Shown in pieces: positions 1 to 8,967 of a stretch of DNA of 64,000 nt (position 1 is its first letter; every line of letters begins with the position of its first letter). A model generated the notes under the pieces. That model had not been told where the DNA came from, did not search any database, and was given only the letters and a program-made list of their open reading frames with translations. A program made the translations under genes and the position numbers. Origin of the DNA: Pseudomonas baltica (GTDB lineage Bacteria > Pseudomonadota > Gammaproteobacteria > Pseudomonadales > Pseudomonadaceae); assembly GCF_014235765.1 (NCBI RefSeq), contig NZ_JACMYH010000002.1, forward strand, positions 248,001 through 312,000, written 5' to 3'.

Positions 1-803
1 GGCCCGACGAGGTGGTCAGCGCCCTCTGTGAGCAGGGCTTTCGAGTGATTCGCTTCGATAATCGCGATGTCGGCCTGTCCACCTGGTCACAGGCGCCGCC
101 GTCGGCCAACCTCACATTCGAGGTGCTGCGCTACAAGCTGGGCTTGGCGGTGTCGGCCCCGTACAGCCTGACCGACATGGCCGACGACGCACTGGGGCTG
201 ATGGACGCCCTGCAGGTGCAGCGTTTTCACGTGCTGGGCGCCAGCATGGGTGGAATGATCGCTCAGCGTCTGGCCGATCGTGCGCCGCAGCGGGTGCAGA
301 GCCTGACCTTGATCATGTCCAGCTCGGGTGCGCCGGGCCTGCCCGAGCCGCGCCCGGCGTTGCTGCAATTGCTGGCCAAGCGCAGCGCGCCGAACCGTGA
401 ACTGGCACTGGAGCAGCAGGCCGATTTGCTCGCGGCGCTGGGCAGCCCGCAGGTCGCCGACGACCGCGCCGAATTGCTGCATCAGGCACAGCTGTCATAC
501 GATCGGGCGTTCAATCCGCAAGGGGTGCAGCGGCAGATCCTGGCGATTCTTGCCGAGCCCAGCCGCGTGGCGCTGCTCAATCGCCTGCGGGTGCCGACAC
601 TGGTGGTGCACGGCACGGCCGATCCGTTGTTGCCGGTGATGCACGGGGTGCATCTGGCGGCGCATATCCAAGGCAGTCAGTTACGGCTCATACCGGGGTT
701 GGCGCATCGTTTCCAGGAAGCCTTCAAGGCGCCGCTGCTGGGTGCGGTGCTGCCTTACCTGGCGCAGCAGCGCCAGCGCGAGGGGGTGTTGGCGGGGTTG
801 TAG
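1..803 (+). CDS. alpha/beta hydrolase, 5' end cut by the window
   Basis: The reading frame is open from base 3, so the gene begins outside the window and the first in-view GTG at 12 is probably internal. About 266 residues are visible. The alpha/beta hydrolase fold is shown by the nucleophile elbow GASMGG (catalytic Ser), a late strand [10 protein letters not shown] carrying the likely acid Asp, and GLAHRF carrying the catalytic His. The early motif FDNRDVGLS is typical of the soluble hydrolase/haloperoxidase-like branch. No substrate can be named. The C-terminus is complete and is followed by two REP-like palindromes, so it probably ends its transcription unit. Confidence 0.8.
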   Translation, partial: PDEVVSALCEQGFRVIRFDNRDVGLSTWSQAPPSANLTFEVLRYKLGLAVSAPYSLTDMADDALGLMDALQVQRFHVLGASMGGMIAQRLADRAPQRVQSLTLIMSSSGAPGLPEPRPALLQLLAKRSAPNRELALEQQADLLAALGSPQVADDRAELLHQAQLSYDRAFNPQGVQRQILAILAEPSRVALLNRLRVPTLVVHGTADPLLPVMHGVHLAAHIQGSQLRLIPGLAHRFQEAFKAPLLGAVLPYLAQQRQREGVLAGL

Positions 804-821
804 CTGACTGGGTGTCGGGGA

Positions 822-910
822 GGGCCTTTTCACGGGCAGAGCCCGCTCCCACAGGGGCTCCGTTTAGCCCAAACGCTTGTGGGACAGTGCAGCGCCCGCG
901 AAGAGGCCCG
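822..910. repeat. Pair of inverted REP-like palindromes
   Basis: Two copies of the Pseudomonas putida-type REP sequence face each other. The forward copy at 822-855 has GGGCAGAGCCCGCTCCCACA. The reverse copy at 877-910 has GTGGGA...GCCCGCGAAGAGGC. They lie between two convergent genes, the usual place for such elements, which can block read-through and stabilise mRNA ends. Confidence 0.7.
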
Positions 911-927
911 CAAGCCAATCACCTATC

Positions 928-2247
928 TCAGTTCAGCCCGTATTTCTTGACCTTGTCGAACAGAGTGGTCTTGGCCATGCCCAGCTCCAGGCTGGCCTGG
1001 CTCAGATTGCCTGCCGTGCGCTGCAGGGCCTCGGTCAGCAGGTTGCGCTCGAACGCTTCCACCGCTTCGGAAAAGCCCAGGCTGACCACGGTGGCTGCAC
1101 CGTTTTTCTTGAAGGCCGGCAAACCCAGTGCGTAGCGCTCGGCCACGTTGCGTAGCTCGCGGACGTTGCCGGGCCAGTCATGGCTCATCAGGCGCGACAA
1201 GGTTGGTGCATCGAGCTCGGGCGGCTCACGGTCGAAGCGCAGCGCGGCCATCTGCAGGAAATGCTCGAACAGCTCGAGAATGTCTTCACGGCGCTCGCGC
1301 AGCGGCGGCAGTTCCAGGGTCACCACGTTGAGGCGGTAATACAGGTCGCTGCGGAACTGGTTCTGTCGGCTCAACGCGTCCAGGTCGGCCTTGGTGGCGG
1401 CGATCAGGCGACAGTCGACGGCAATGCTCTGGTTCGACCCCAGGCGTTCCAGTGTGCGCTCCTGCAGTACCCGCAGCAGCTTGATCTGCAGCGGTATCGG
1501 CATGCTTTCCACTTCGTCGAGAAACAGCGTGCCCTGGTCGGCATGCTCGATCTTGCCGATGCGGCGCTTGCCGGCGCCGGTGAAGGCATTGGCCTCATGG
1601 CCGAAGATCTCGCTTTCGAACAGCTGTTCCGGCAGGCCGCCGCAATTGAGCGCCACGAATGGCTGTGGCTGGCGCCGGCTGAAATCGTGCAGGCAGCGGG
1701 CGACCAGTTCCTTGCCGGTCCCGGTTTCACCCTCGATCAACACGTTGGCCGAGGTGTCGGCGACGTTGGCGATCAGCTCGCGCAGGTTGTGCATGGCGGG
1801 CGAGCGGCCAATGATGCGGCCTTCCAGCGAACTGCGTTCGGCCAATTGCCGGCGCAGCGAACTGACCTCGCGCGCCAGCCCGCGTCGCTCCAGCGCGCGG
1901 CGCACCACGTCCACCAGGCGCTCGGGCGAGAAGGGCTTCTCCATGAAGTCATAGGCGCCGCTGCGCATGGCCCCCACGGCCATGGAAATGTCGCCGTGGC
2001 CGGTGATCAGCACCACGGGCAGGCTGGGGTCACGCGCCTTCAGCTGGCTCAGCAGTTCCAGGCCGTCCATGCCGGGCAGGCGGATATCGCTGACCACGAT
2101 GCCGGCAAAGTCGTCGCCGATGCAGGCCAGCGCGGCCTCGGCGCTGGCCACGCCCTGGCTGGGAATGTCTTCCAGCGCCAGGGCCTGCTGGCAGCCGAGC
2201 AGTACGTGGGGGTCGTCTTCGACGATCAGGACGGTCAAGGCGTTCAT
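928..2247 (-). CDS. aauR: AauR, sigma-54-dependent response regulator for acidic amino acid uptake
   Basis: This 439-residue NtrC-class regulator has three domains. The N-terminal receiver (about 1-120) has acidic residues D11/D12 and phospho-acceptor D54. The AAA+ domain carries Walker A GETGTGKE at 173-180 and Walker B LFLDE at 241-245. A Fis-type helix-turn-helix forms the C-terminus. The sigma-54 contact loop reads NAFTGA (220-225) instead of GAFTGA. The ATG start overlaps the aauS stop as ATGA, so the pair is translationally coupled. Position behind aatJQMP and the operator upstream of aatJ fit AauR, which activates that importer in response to glutamate/aspartate. A DctD-type dicarboxylate regulator is the alternative, disfavoured by context. 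Confidence 0.88.
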   Translation of the reverse strand: MNALTVLIVEDDPHVLLGCQQALALEDIPSQGVASAEAALACIGDDFAGIVVSDIRLPGMDGLELLSQLKARDPSLPVVLITGHGDISMAVGAMRSGAYDFMEKPFSPERLVDVVRRALERRGLAREVSSLRRQLAERSSLEGRIIGRSPAMHNLRELIANVADTSANVLIEGETGTGKELVARCLHDFSRRQPQPFVALNCGGLPEQLFESEIFGHEANAFTGAGKRRIGKIEHADQGTLFLDEVESMPIPLQIKLLRVLQERTLERLGSNQSIAVDCRLIAATKADLDALSRQNQFRSDLYYRLNVVTLELPPLRERREDILELFEHFLQMAALRFDREPPELDAPTLSRLMSHDWPGNVRELRNVAERYALGLPAFKKNGAATVVSLGFSEAVEAFERNLLTEALQRTAGNLSQASLELGMAKTTLFDKVKKYGLN

Positions 2248-4133
2248 GGCGACTCGCTGGGCGACGCTGCCGCAAGCGGCAGGCTGAGAATGAAAGTGGT
2301 GCCACCGTCGGCGGGGTGCTCGACGGCCAGGTTGCCACCGGCGGCCGCCGCCAGGCTGGCCGACAGGGTCAGCCCCAGCCCCAGCCCGTGCTCGCCGGGC
2401 TTGGTGGTGAAAAAGGGCTCGAACAGATGCTTGCGTGTCTCGACGTCGATGCCGTGGCCGTTGTCGCGCACCTGCACGGCGTAGCGCTCACCCTCCATGC
2501 GGCCGTCCAGCCAGAGCGTGGGCTGCGGCTGGCCGGCAGTGGCATCCAGGGCGTTGCCGATCAGGTTGACCAGAATCTGTTCCAGACGGGTCTGGTCGAT
2601 CGCCAGCTGCATTTCGCTGCAGTTGCGCTGCACGTTCAGGCCACTGGCCTCGATGCGACTGGCGAGCACCTGCAGCGCACCGTCCAGCGCCTTGCCCAGG
2701 CTGGCCTGGCCCTTGTCGTCGCCGCGGCGGGCGAAGGAGCGCAGGCTGGCGGTGATGCGCCCCATGCGGTCGATCAGTTCATTCATGGTGCTCAGGTTGG
2801 TGCTGGCCGTGTCCAGCGCACCGCGTTCCAGAAAGCGCACGGTATTGCCCGACAGGGTGCGCAAGGCTGCCAGCGGTTGATTGAGTTCGTGGGCGATACT
2901 GGTGGACATCTGGCCGATGGCGGCCAGCTTGCCTGCCTGCACCAGCTCGTCCTGGGCCTTGCGCAGGGTTTCCTCGGCCTGGCGGCGTTCGCGAATCTGG
3001 CCCTTGAGGCGTTCGTTGCTGGCGCGCAGGTCCTGGGTACGTTCGGCGATGCGCCGCTCCAGATGGCTGTTGGCCTGTTCCAGCGCTTCACGGGCGGCAA
3101 GGCGGGTGGCCAGCACCTTGCGTCGCTCGTTCCAGGCAATCAGCAAGAACGCTAGCAGGGCAAAGGCCACGGCCACGAGCACGCCCTGCACGATGGCCTC
3201 GTGCCGCAGGTCCTGCATGGAGGTCAGCAGGGTGAAGCGCCAGGGCGTGTCGGCCAGGCGCCGCGACTGCGACAGGTAGGTGACGTCGATGTCCTTGCCT
3301 GGCTTGTCGGTGTGGGTGGTGAAGGTGAGCAACTCCACCCCGTCGGCTAGGCGCTGGCGAGCGAGCGGTTCGAGCTCGTTGAGCGGCCACCAGTAATACT
3401 GCAGGCTGCGCGCCAGGCGTTCCTTGATTTCCGGAGTCAACGGACGCACCGACTTCAGGCGCCGCGCCGGATCGCTGGAAAGAATGATGATGCCGTTCTC
3501 GTCGCTGACGAAGGCCTCCAGGCGAGCCTTCTGCCAGCGCTCTTCCAGTGCTTCCAGGCGCACCTTGATCACGGCCACGCCGATCAGCTTGCCGTGCTCC
3601 TCCAGGCCGTGGGCGAGGAAGTAGCCGGGCTCGCCGGTGGTGCTGCCGATGCCGTAGAAACGCCCGGGCTGGCCGCGAATGGCGGCCTGGAAATAACCGC
3701 GGAATGACAGGTCCTCACCGAGAAAACTGTCGGCATCGCGCCAGTTGCTGGTGGCCTGCACACGGCCGGTGGTGTCGAGCACGTAGATGGCGCGGCTGCG
3801 GCTGCGCCGATTGAGGCCTTCGAGGTAATCGTTGACCGCCTGGCGGTGCTCGCCGTCCGGCTCGTTGAGCAGGGTCGAGACACTGTCCTCGAGTTCCAGC
3901 AGGCTGGGCAGGTAGGTGTACTTGGTGATTTCGCTTTCGACGGCGCGCGCGTGCAGTTCAAGCTGCCGTTCGCCGTTTTCGCTCAGGGCGCGAATGCTGT
4001 TGTGCTCGCTGACCAGAAAACCCACGTAGCCCAGGCCCAGCGTCAACAGCAGGATCAGCGGCGGCAGGAACAATTGGCGAATCAGGCGGGGCTTCACGAT
4101 CAGGTCAGGCTTTGTGGCGGGCAGGCATTTCAT
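2244..4133 (-). CDS. aauS: AauS, membrane sensor histidine kinase
   Basis: About 629 residues, DctB-type architecture. An N-terminal membrane helix (LFLPPLILLLTLGLGYVGFL) precedes a periplasmic double-Cache-like sensor of about 260 residues, then a second helix, a coiled-coil linker, a dimerisation helix with the phospho-acceptor His in IAHELNQPL, and a HATPase domain with NLIGNALDA, DNGHGID and GLGLGLTLS. It should sense periplasmic acidic amino acids and phosphorylate AauR. I chose the ATG at 4133, which has AAGGCG at suitable spacing. A longer frame from TTG at 4148 is possible. It follows aatP after a GC-rich hairpin. Confidence 0.85.
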   Translation of the reverse strand: MKCLPATKPDLIVKPRLIRQLFLPPLILLLTLGLGYVGFLVSEHNSIRALSENGERQLELHARAVESEITKYTYLPSLLELEDSVSTLLNEPDGEHRQAVNDYLEGLNRRSRSRAIYVLDTTGRVQATSNWRDADSFLGEDLSFRGYFQAAIRGQPGRFYGIGSTTGEPGYFLAHGLEEHGKLIGVAVIKVRLEALEERWQKARLEAFVSDENGIIILSSDPARRLKSVRPLTPEIKERLARSLQYYWWPLNELEPLARQRLADGVELLTFTTHTDKPGKDIDVTYLSQSRRLADTPWRFTLLTSMQDLRHEAIVQGVLVAVAFALLAFLLIAWNERRKVLATRLAAREALEQANSHLERRIAERTQDLRASNERLKGQIRERRQAEETLRKAQDELVQAGKLAAIGQMSTSIAHELNQPLAALRTLSGNTVRFLERGALDTASTNLSTMNELIDRMGRITASLRSFARRGDDKGQASLGKALDGALQVLASRIEASGLNVQRNCSEMQLAIDQTRLEQILVNLIGNALDATAGQPQPTLWLDGRMEGERYAVQVRDNGHGIDVETRKHLFEPFFTTKPGEHGLGLGLTLSASLAAAAGGNLAVEHPADGGTTFILSLPLAAASPSESP

Positions 4134-4158
4134 CACAGTCGCCTTCAAGCAGCCAGCG

Positions 4159-4186
4159 TCCTGCGCCCGGCAGAGCGGGCGCAGGA
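4159..4186. other. Intercistronic hairpin between aatP and aauS
   Basis: An 11-bp perfect inverted repeat (TCCTGCGCCCG / CGGGCGCAGGA) with a 6-nt loop follows the aatP stop. It has no T-run. It could partly terminate or process the transcript, lowering expression of the regulators relative to the transporter. Confidence 0.6.
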
Positions 4187-4196
4187 CGGCCGGTCA

Positions 4197-4931
4197 TCAG
4201 TGCTGCAAGATCTTGGCGAGGAACTGCTGGGCGCGATCGGACCGCGCGCTGACATCGCCGAAGAATTCTTCCTTGGGGCAGTCTTCGACGATCTGTCCCT
4301 GGTCCATGAAGATCACCCGGTTGGCCACCTTGCGGGCAAAACCCATTTCGTGGGTCACGCACATCATGGTCATGCCTTCGTGGGCCAGCTGCACCATCAC
4401 GTCGAGCACTTCGTTGACCATTTCCGGGTCGAGCGCCGAAGTCGGTTCGTCGAACAGCATGACTACCGGATCCATGGCCAGGGCGCGGGCAATCGCCACG
4501 CGCTGCTGCTGGCCGCCGGACAGCTGGCCGGGGTGCTTGTGGGCGTGGGCGGAGAGGCCGACCCGTTCGAGCAGCTGCAGGCCCTTCTTGGTGGCTTCTT
4601 CCTTGCTGCGGCCCAGCACCTTGATCTGCGCGATGGTCAGGTTTTCGGTGATGGTCAGGTGCGGAAACAGCTCGAAGTGCTGGAACACCATGCCCACGCG
4701 CGAACGCAGCTTGGGCAGGTTGGTCTTGGGATCGGCGATGGACGTGCCGTCGACCACGATGTCGCCTTTCTGGAAAGGCTCCAGCGCATTCACGCACTTG
4801 ATCAGGGTCGACTTGCCCGAACCCGAAGGCCCGCACACCACGACCACTTCACCTTTCTTGACGTCGGTGCTGCAATCGGTGAGCACCTGGAAGTCGCCAT
4901 ACCACTTGTTGATATTCTTGATGGAGATCAT
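4197..4931 (-). CDS. aatP: AatP, glutamate/aspartate ABC importer ATPase
   Basis: This 244-residue ATP-binding subunit belongs to the polar amino acid (PAAT/GlnQ) family. Walker A is GPSGSGKST at 34-42, the signature is LSGGQQQR, Walker B is [14 protein letters not shown], and the switch His is in CVTHEMGFA. It powers the inner-membrane importer with AatQ and AatM. Its ATG overlaps the aatM stop (ATGA). Length is normal for the family. A close paralogue lies at 58908-59636. Confidence 0.92.
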   Translation of the reverse strand: MISIKNINKWYGDFQVLTDCSTDVKKGEVVVVCGPSGSGKSTLIKCVNALEPFQKGDIVVDGTSIADPKTNLPKLRSRVGMVFQHFELFPHLTITENLTIAQIKVLGRSKEEATKKGLQLLERVGLSAHAHKHPGQLSGGQQQRVAIARALAMDPVVMLFDEPTSALDPEMVNEVLDVMVQLAHEGMTMMCVTHEMGFARKVANRVIFMDQGQIVEDCPKEEFFGDVSARSDRAQQFLAKILQH

Positions 4932-5596
4932 ACGGCTAACCTTTTTTGCAGACGCTTGACCAGAAGGGAGGCGCTGAAGCTGATGAGGAAATACACCACG
5001 CCGGCGAAGATCAGGAATTCATTGGCCCGGCCAATGATGTCGCCGCTGGCGCGCGCCGAGTTGAGAAAGTCCACCAGGCCCACGGTGTAGACCAGCGACG
5101 TGTCCTGGAACAGGATGATGCTCTGCTGCAGCAGCAGCGGGGTCATCTTGCGGAACGCCTGGGGCAGGATGATCAGGCGCATGGTCTGACCGTAGTTCAT
5201 GCCCAGCGCTTGCGCGGCACCCATCTGGCCCTTGGAGATGGACTGCACGCCGGCGCGCACGATTTCACAGAAGTACGCGGCCTCGAACATCATGAACGCC
5301 ACGAGGCACGAGGTGAAGGCACCGACCGGGGTGTCTTCGCCGGTGATCCAGCGCAGCACGAAAGGCACCGCCAGGTAGAACCAGGTGATGACCAGCAGCA
5401 ACGGAATGGAGCGGAAGTAGTTGACGTAGGCACCGGCGAAGCGCGACAGCAGCTTGTTCGATGACAGGCGCATCAAGGCCAGTACCGTGCCCAGGGCAAT
5501 GCCGCCGATGACGCCCAGCACCATCAGCTGCAAGGTCATGACCATGCCGTTCCACATGCCCGGCAGCGCCGGAATGATTCCACTGAAGTCCATCAT
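4928..5596 (-). CDS. aatM: AatM, glutamate/aspartate ABC permease
   Basis: This 222-residue inner-membrane permease of the HisM/GlnP type starts with a helix region ([19 protein letters not shown]) and carries the coupling EAA-loop region around [22 protein letters not shown]. It pairs with AatQ to form the channel for acidic amino acids. It overlaps aatQ and aatP by 4 nt on either side, so the three membrane-associated subunits are tightly coupled in translation. Confidence 0.9.
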   Translation of the reverse strand: MMDFSGIIPALPGMWNGMVMTLQLMVLGVIGGIALGTVLALMRLSSNKLLSRFAGAYVNYFRSIPLLLVITWFYLAVPFVLRWITGEDTPVGAFTSCLVAFMMFEAAYFCEIVRAGVQSISKGQMGAAQALGMNYGQTMRLIILPQAFRKMTPLLLQQSIILFQDTSLVYTVGLVDFLNSARASGDIIGRANEFLIFAGVVYFLISFSASLLVKRLQKRLAV

Positions 5597-6339
5597 TTAC
5601 CTCCCAGGGAGATCAACCCAGGCACGGCGAGTCTGCGCTCGAACACGCGCATCAACAGCATCAGGCTCATGTTCAGGGTGAAGTAGATCAGCGTGGCCAG
5701 GGTGAAGGCCTCGAACAGGTTGGCCGAGAACTCCGCGGTCTGCTTGGTTTGCGCCAGCAATTCCATCAGACCGATCAACGATGCCACCGACGAGTTCTTG
5801 AACACGTTGAGGAATTCGGAGGTAAGCGGTGGAATGATGATGCGGTAGGCCTGCGGCAGCAGCACGTTCCAGTAGATCTGCGGCAGGCGGAAGCCCATTG
5901 CCCTGGCGGCCGATTCCTGACCGTGGGGCAGCGCCTGAATACCGGTACGCACCTGCTCGCAGACACGCGCCGCGGTGAACAGGCCCAGGCACACCACTAC
6001 GCTGAGGAATGCCGAGGTGGTCGGGTTGAGGTCCTGCTTGTACCACTCCTGCATGCCTTCGGGCAGCAGGTCGGGGACCAGGAAATACCAGATGAACAGC
6101 TGCACCAGCAACGGCACGTTGCGGAACAGTTCGACGTAGCAGGTCGCGATGCCCGAGACCCAGCGGCTCGGTACGGTGCGCATGACACCCAGCACCGAGC
6201 CCAGCAGCAGGGCGATGATCCAGGCGACCACGGCAATGGCGATGGTCCAGCCCAGGCCGGAGATGTACCAATCCAGGTAGATCTCGCTGCCGACGCCAGT
6301 GGACTTGAAGAAGACACTCCAGTCCCAGTTGTAATTCAT
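5593..6339 (-). CDS. aatQ: AatQ, glutamate/aspartate ABC permease
   Basis: This 248-residue permease opens with MNYNWDWSVFF, characteristic of GltJ/AatQ proteins, followed by a long first periplasmic segment and membrane helices. The EAA-like loop reads GQESAARAMGFRLPQIYWNVLLPQA. GAGGGG lies about 8 nt before the ATG. It is the first permease gene after aatJ, separated from it by a strong hairpin. Partner of AatM. Confidence 0.9.
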   Translation of the reverse strand: MNYNWDWSVFFKSTGVGSEIYLDWYISGLGWTIAIAVVAWIIALLLGSVLGVMRTVPSRWVSGIATCYVELFRNVPLLVQLFIWYFLVPDLLPEGMQEWYKQDLNPTTSAFLSVVVCLGLFTAARVCEQVRTGIQALPHGQESAARAMGFRLPQIYWNVLLPQAYRIIIPPLTSEFLNVFKNSSVASLIGLMELLAQTKQTAEFSANLFEAFTLATLIYFTLNMSLMLLMRVFERRLAVPGLISLGGK

Positions 6340-6375
6340 GGGGAATACCCCTCGGAAATTGATTCACGGGCACAG

Positions 6376-6413
6376 GCCTTCACTCGAGCGCCGGGCGGCG
6401 CTCGAGTGAAGGC
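6376..6413. other. Perfect 17-bp hairpin between aatJ and aatQ
   Basis: GCCTTCACTCGAGCGCC and its exact complement flank a 4-nt GGGC loop, a long stable stem with no T-run. In importer operons such a structure downstream of the binding-protein gene often protects its mRNA or partly terminates transcription, giving an excess of binding protein over membrane subunits. That role here is inference. Confidence 0.75.
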
Positions 6414-6423
6414 AGGGTGGTGC

Positions 6424-7338
6424 TTACGACTTCTTGTCGGGAGCCGGCTTGTCGTTGGGGTTGGCGATCAGCGCCTTGAGCTCGTCGCTCATGGGGAAGC
6501 CCAGGTTCAGGCCCTTTGGCGGGATCGGCTGGCTGAACCACTTGTCGTAGATGCCGTTGATGTCGCCGGAAGCGAAGGTGGCCTTGATCGCGTCGTCGAC
6601 CGCTTTCTTGAACGGCTCGTCACCCTTGCGCACCATGCAGCCGTAGATCTCATAGGACTGCGGCGTGCCGGTGACTTCCCAGTCGGTGGGCTTCTTGGCC
6701 TTGGCCATTTCGCCGGCGAGCAGGGCGTCGTCCATCATGAAGGCGACGGCGCGGCCCGATTCGAGCATCTGGAAGGACTCGCCATGGTCTTTTGCCGAGA
6801 CGATGTTCATGCCCATCTGCTTGTCGGCGTTCATGGACTTGAGAATGCGCTCGGAGGTGGTGCCGGCGGTGGTGACGACGTTCTTGCCTTTCAGGTCGTC
6901 AAAATCCTTGTAGGAGGAATCTTTCTTGCTCAGCAGACGGGTGCCGATCTCGAAAATGCCTACGGAGAAATCGACCTGCTGGGCGCGTTCGGCGTTGTTG
7001 GTGGTGGAACCGCATTCCAGGTCGATGGTGCCGTTCTGGACCAGTGGGATACGGGTCTGCGAGGTGACCAGGTTGTACTTGACCTTCAGGTCGGGCATGT
7101 CGAGGTCCTTTTTCAGGGCCTCGACTACCTTGAGCTGGATGTCGTGCGAGTAGCCGACCGGCTTGCCGGACGCATCGGCGATGTACGAGAAGGGGATGGA
7201 TGCGTCGCGGTGACCGAGGGTGATGGTGCCCGAATCCTTGATTTTCTTCAGAGTGCCGGTGAGTTCGGCAGCCAATGCTGGAGTACTGATCAGCGCGGCG
7301 GCAATGGCGGCGCTCAGGAGTTTTGGAACGATACGCAT
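6424..7338 (-). CDS. aatJ: AatJ, periplasmic glutamate/aspartate-binding protein
   Basis: 304 residues from the ATG at 7338. A signal peptide (MRIVPKLLSAAIAAALISTPALAA) precedes a family 3 solute-binding domain beginning ELTGTLKKIKDSGTITLGHR. DASIPFSYI, QTRIPLVQNGTIDLECG and TNNAERAQQVDFS are typical ligand-site segments of GltI-type acidic amino acid binders. A longer frame to 7503 exists but lacks a signal peptide at its N-terminus. The gene is first in the cluster, downstream of the sigma-54 promoter at 7441-7455. Confidence 0.92.
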   Translation of the reverse strand: MRIVPKLLSAAIAAALISTPALAAELTGTLKKIKDSGTITLGHRDASIPFSYIADASGKPVGYSHDIQLKVVEALKKDLDMPDLKVKYNLVTSQTRIPLVQNGTIDLECGSTTNNAERAQQVDFSVGIFEIGTRLLSKKDSSYKDFDDLKGKNVVTTAGTTSERILKSMNADKQMGMNIVSAKDHGESFQMLESGRAVAFMMDDALLAGEMAKAKKPTDWEVTGTPQSYEIYGCMVRKGDEPFKKAVDDAIKATFASGDINGIYDKWFSQPIPPKGLNLGFPMSDELKALIANPNDKPAPDKKS

Positions 7339-7440
7339 CAATGAATCCTCGACTTTGTTTTTTTTATCGAGCCCGCAGGCCCTCGGGGTACGGCGAAATC
7401 CGGCGGCTGGGTAGTTACCGGCTTCGTTGAAGAGTGTAGA

Positions 7441-7455
7441 GCATGAGTCGTGCCA
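7441..7455 (-). promoter_or_regulatory. Sigma-54 promoter of the aat operon
   Basis: On the minus strand the sequence is TGGCACGACTCATGC: the -24 GG and -12 GC are separated by exactly 10 nt and the -24 element TGGCACG is consensus. Transcription would begin near 7429, leaving about 90 nt of leader before aatJ. Confidence 0.85.
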
Positions 7456-7532
7456 AAGGCGGAGATGTGGCTCGCAGGCAAGCCGGCTGGGGAGGTTGGG
7501 CATGTAGCAGGGGGTGAGGAGCGAAAGCTTCG

Positions 7533-7546
7533 TTCGGAAATCCGAA
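7533..7546. promoter_or_regulatory. AauR-type upstream activating site
   Basis: TTCGGAAATCCGAA is a perfect match to the published AauR recognition pattern TTCGG-N4-CCGAA and sits about 80-90 bp upstream of the sigma-54 promoter, the expected enhancer position. Confidence 0.85.
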
Positions 7547-7589
7547 TATCGGCAGGTGCAAAAGACGGGTTTCCGAGTGGCTGAAACAT

Positions 7590-7624
7590 TCGCGGGCGGC
7601 GAGCCCTCTACCCGCGAAGAGGCC
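7590..7624. repeat. REP-like palindrome
   Basis: A CGCGGG...CCCGCG palindrome ending in GAAGAGGCC, a diverged copy of the REP family seen at 822-910, between the aat regulatory region and the glucarate dehydratase stop codon. Confidence 0.5.
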
Positions 7625-7645
7625 TTCGGATCACTCCCCCAAAAC

Positions 7646-8926
7646 TCAAAACCGTGGCTTCACGGCCTTCCAGTCCGGCTTGTACTTGGCCATCTGCCGC
7701 ACGTCGTCGCGAGAACGAATCCCGCAGCGCAGAAACTGCTCATGCAGCATGCCCAGCTGGTCGCGATCCAGTTCCAGCCCCAGGCCTGGTGTCTTGTTGA
7801 TCTTCACGCACCCGTCGACGATGGGCAGCTTGCCGCCCTTGATCACTTCTTCATCCGGCTCCTGCCACGGATAGTGCGTGTCACAGGCGTAATCCAGGTT
7901 CGGCACCGACGCCGCCACATGGGCCATGGCCATCAAGCTGATGCCCAGGTGAGAGTTCGAGTGCATGGACACGCCCAGGCCCCAGGTGTGACACATGCTC
8001 GCCAACACTTGGGTATCGCGCAAGCCACCCCAGTAGTGATGGTCGGCAAGCACGATCTGCACACTGTTGCGCTCGACGCTGCGGCGAAACTCGGCGAAGT
8101 CGGTCACCACCATGTTGGTCGCCAGGGGCAGCCCGGTACGCTTGTGCAACTCGGCCATGTCGTCCAGCCCGGGGCAGGGGTCCTCATAGTATTGCAGGCT
8201 GTCGCCAAGCAGCTCGGCCATGCGGATCGAGGTCTCCAGTGACCAGTTGCCGTTGGGGTCGATGCGCAGCGGGTGGTCGGGGAAGGCTTTCTTCAGGGCC
8301 AGAATGCACGCCACTTCGCGCTCGGGTTCAAGGGTGCCGGCCTTGAGCTTGATGCTCTTGAAACCATACTGCTCGATCATGCGCCTGGCCTGGGCGACGA
8401 TCTGCTCCTCGTTCAAGGCCTCGCCCCAATTGTCCGCAGGGTAGGGCGAGTCGACGTGCTCGGCGTACTTGAAAAACAGGTAGGCACTGAATGGCACTTC
8501 GTCACGCACCGCGCCACCGAGCAGATCCACCAGCGGGCGGTTCAGCGAACGCGCCTGCAGGTCGAGCAACGCCACCTCGAATGCCGAATAGGCGTTGGTC
8601 ACCGCCTTGCTGGCATGGGAGCCCGGTGCCAACTCGGCGCCGCTCACGCTGGCCGGCTTGTGCCGGGCCACCGTGCTGGCGACGATCTGGCGCAGACCGT
8701 TGAGGTTGAACGGGTCCAGGCCCGGCAGTTGGTCCTTGATGGCCATCTGAATGGCCAGCGCCGGTGCGTCGCCGTAGCTTTCGCCCAGCCCCACATAGCC
8801 ATTGTCGCTCTCCACCTCGATGATCGAGCGCAAGGCATAAGGTTCGTGGATGCCGCTGGCATTGAGCAGCGGCGGGTCGCGGAAAGCGATCGGGGTAACG
8901 GTTACGCGTTTGATCTTCACAGGCAT
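7646..8926 (-). CDS. gudD: Glucarate dehydratase (enolase superfamily)
   Basis: A 426-residue enolase-superfamily protein of the GlucD subgroup: the KxK base motif in KSIKLKAG, metal-ligand regions RIDPNGNW and YYEDPC, TNMVVTD, LADHHYWGG, and the catalytic His region MHSNSHLG. It would dehydrate D-glucarate (possibly L-idarate) to a keto-deoxy-aldarate. It is shorter than classical GudD (about 450), so a glucarate-dehydratase-related protein is the alternative. GAGGAG is only 1 nt from the ATG but 7 nt from the GTG at codon 3, so translation may start at 8920. The permease lies just upstream on the same strand. Confidence 0.82.
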   Translation of the reverse strand: MPVKIKRVTVTPIAFRDPPLLNASGIHEPYALRSIIEVESDNGYVGLGESYGDAPALAIQMAIKDQLPGLDPFNLNGLRQIVASTVARHKPASVSGAELAPGSHASKAVTNAYSAFEVALLDLQARSLNRPLVDLLGGAVRDEVPFSAYLFFKYAEHVDSPYPADNWGEALNEEQIVAQARRMIEQYGFKSIKLKAGTLEPEREVACILALKKAFPDHPLRIDPNGNWSLETSIRMAELLGDSLQYYEDPCPGLDDMAELHKRTGLPLATNMVVTDFAEFRRSVERNSVQIVLADHHYWGGLRDTQVLASMCHTWGLGVSMHSNSHLGISLMAMAHVAASVPNLDYACDTHYPWQEPDEEVIKGGKLPIVDGCVKINKTPGLGLELDRDQLGMLHEQFLRCGIRSRDDVRQMAKYKPDWKAVKPRF

Positions 8927-8942
8927 TCTCCTCGGGATGCAG

Positions 8943-8959
8943 GCCCCGCCTGGCGGGGC
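8943..8959. other. Hairpin between permease and dehydratase genes
   Basis: GCCCCG/CGGGGC stem with a CCTGG loop in the 41-bp gap. No T-run, so more likely an mRNA-processing or stability element than a terminator. Confidence 0.4.
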
Positions 8960-8967
8960 GTTCCTTG

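Noticed and set aside
87-482. Long minus-strand frame opposite the first hydrolase, and many similar Arg/Ala/His-rich frames across the window
   Set aside because: They are antisense or shifted readings of GC-rich genes with clear motifs in the true frame; composition is that of shadow frames.
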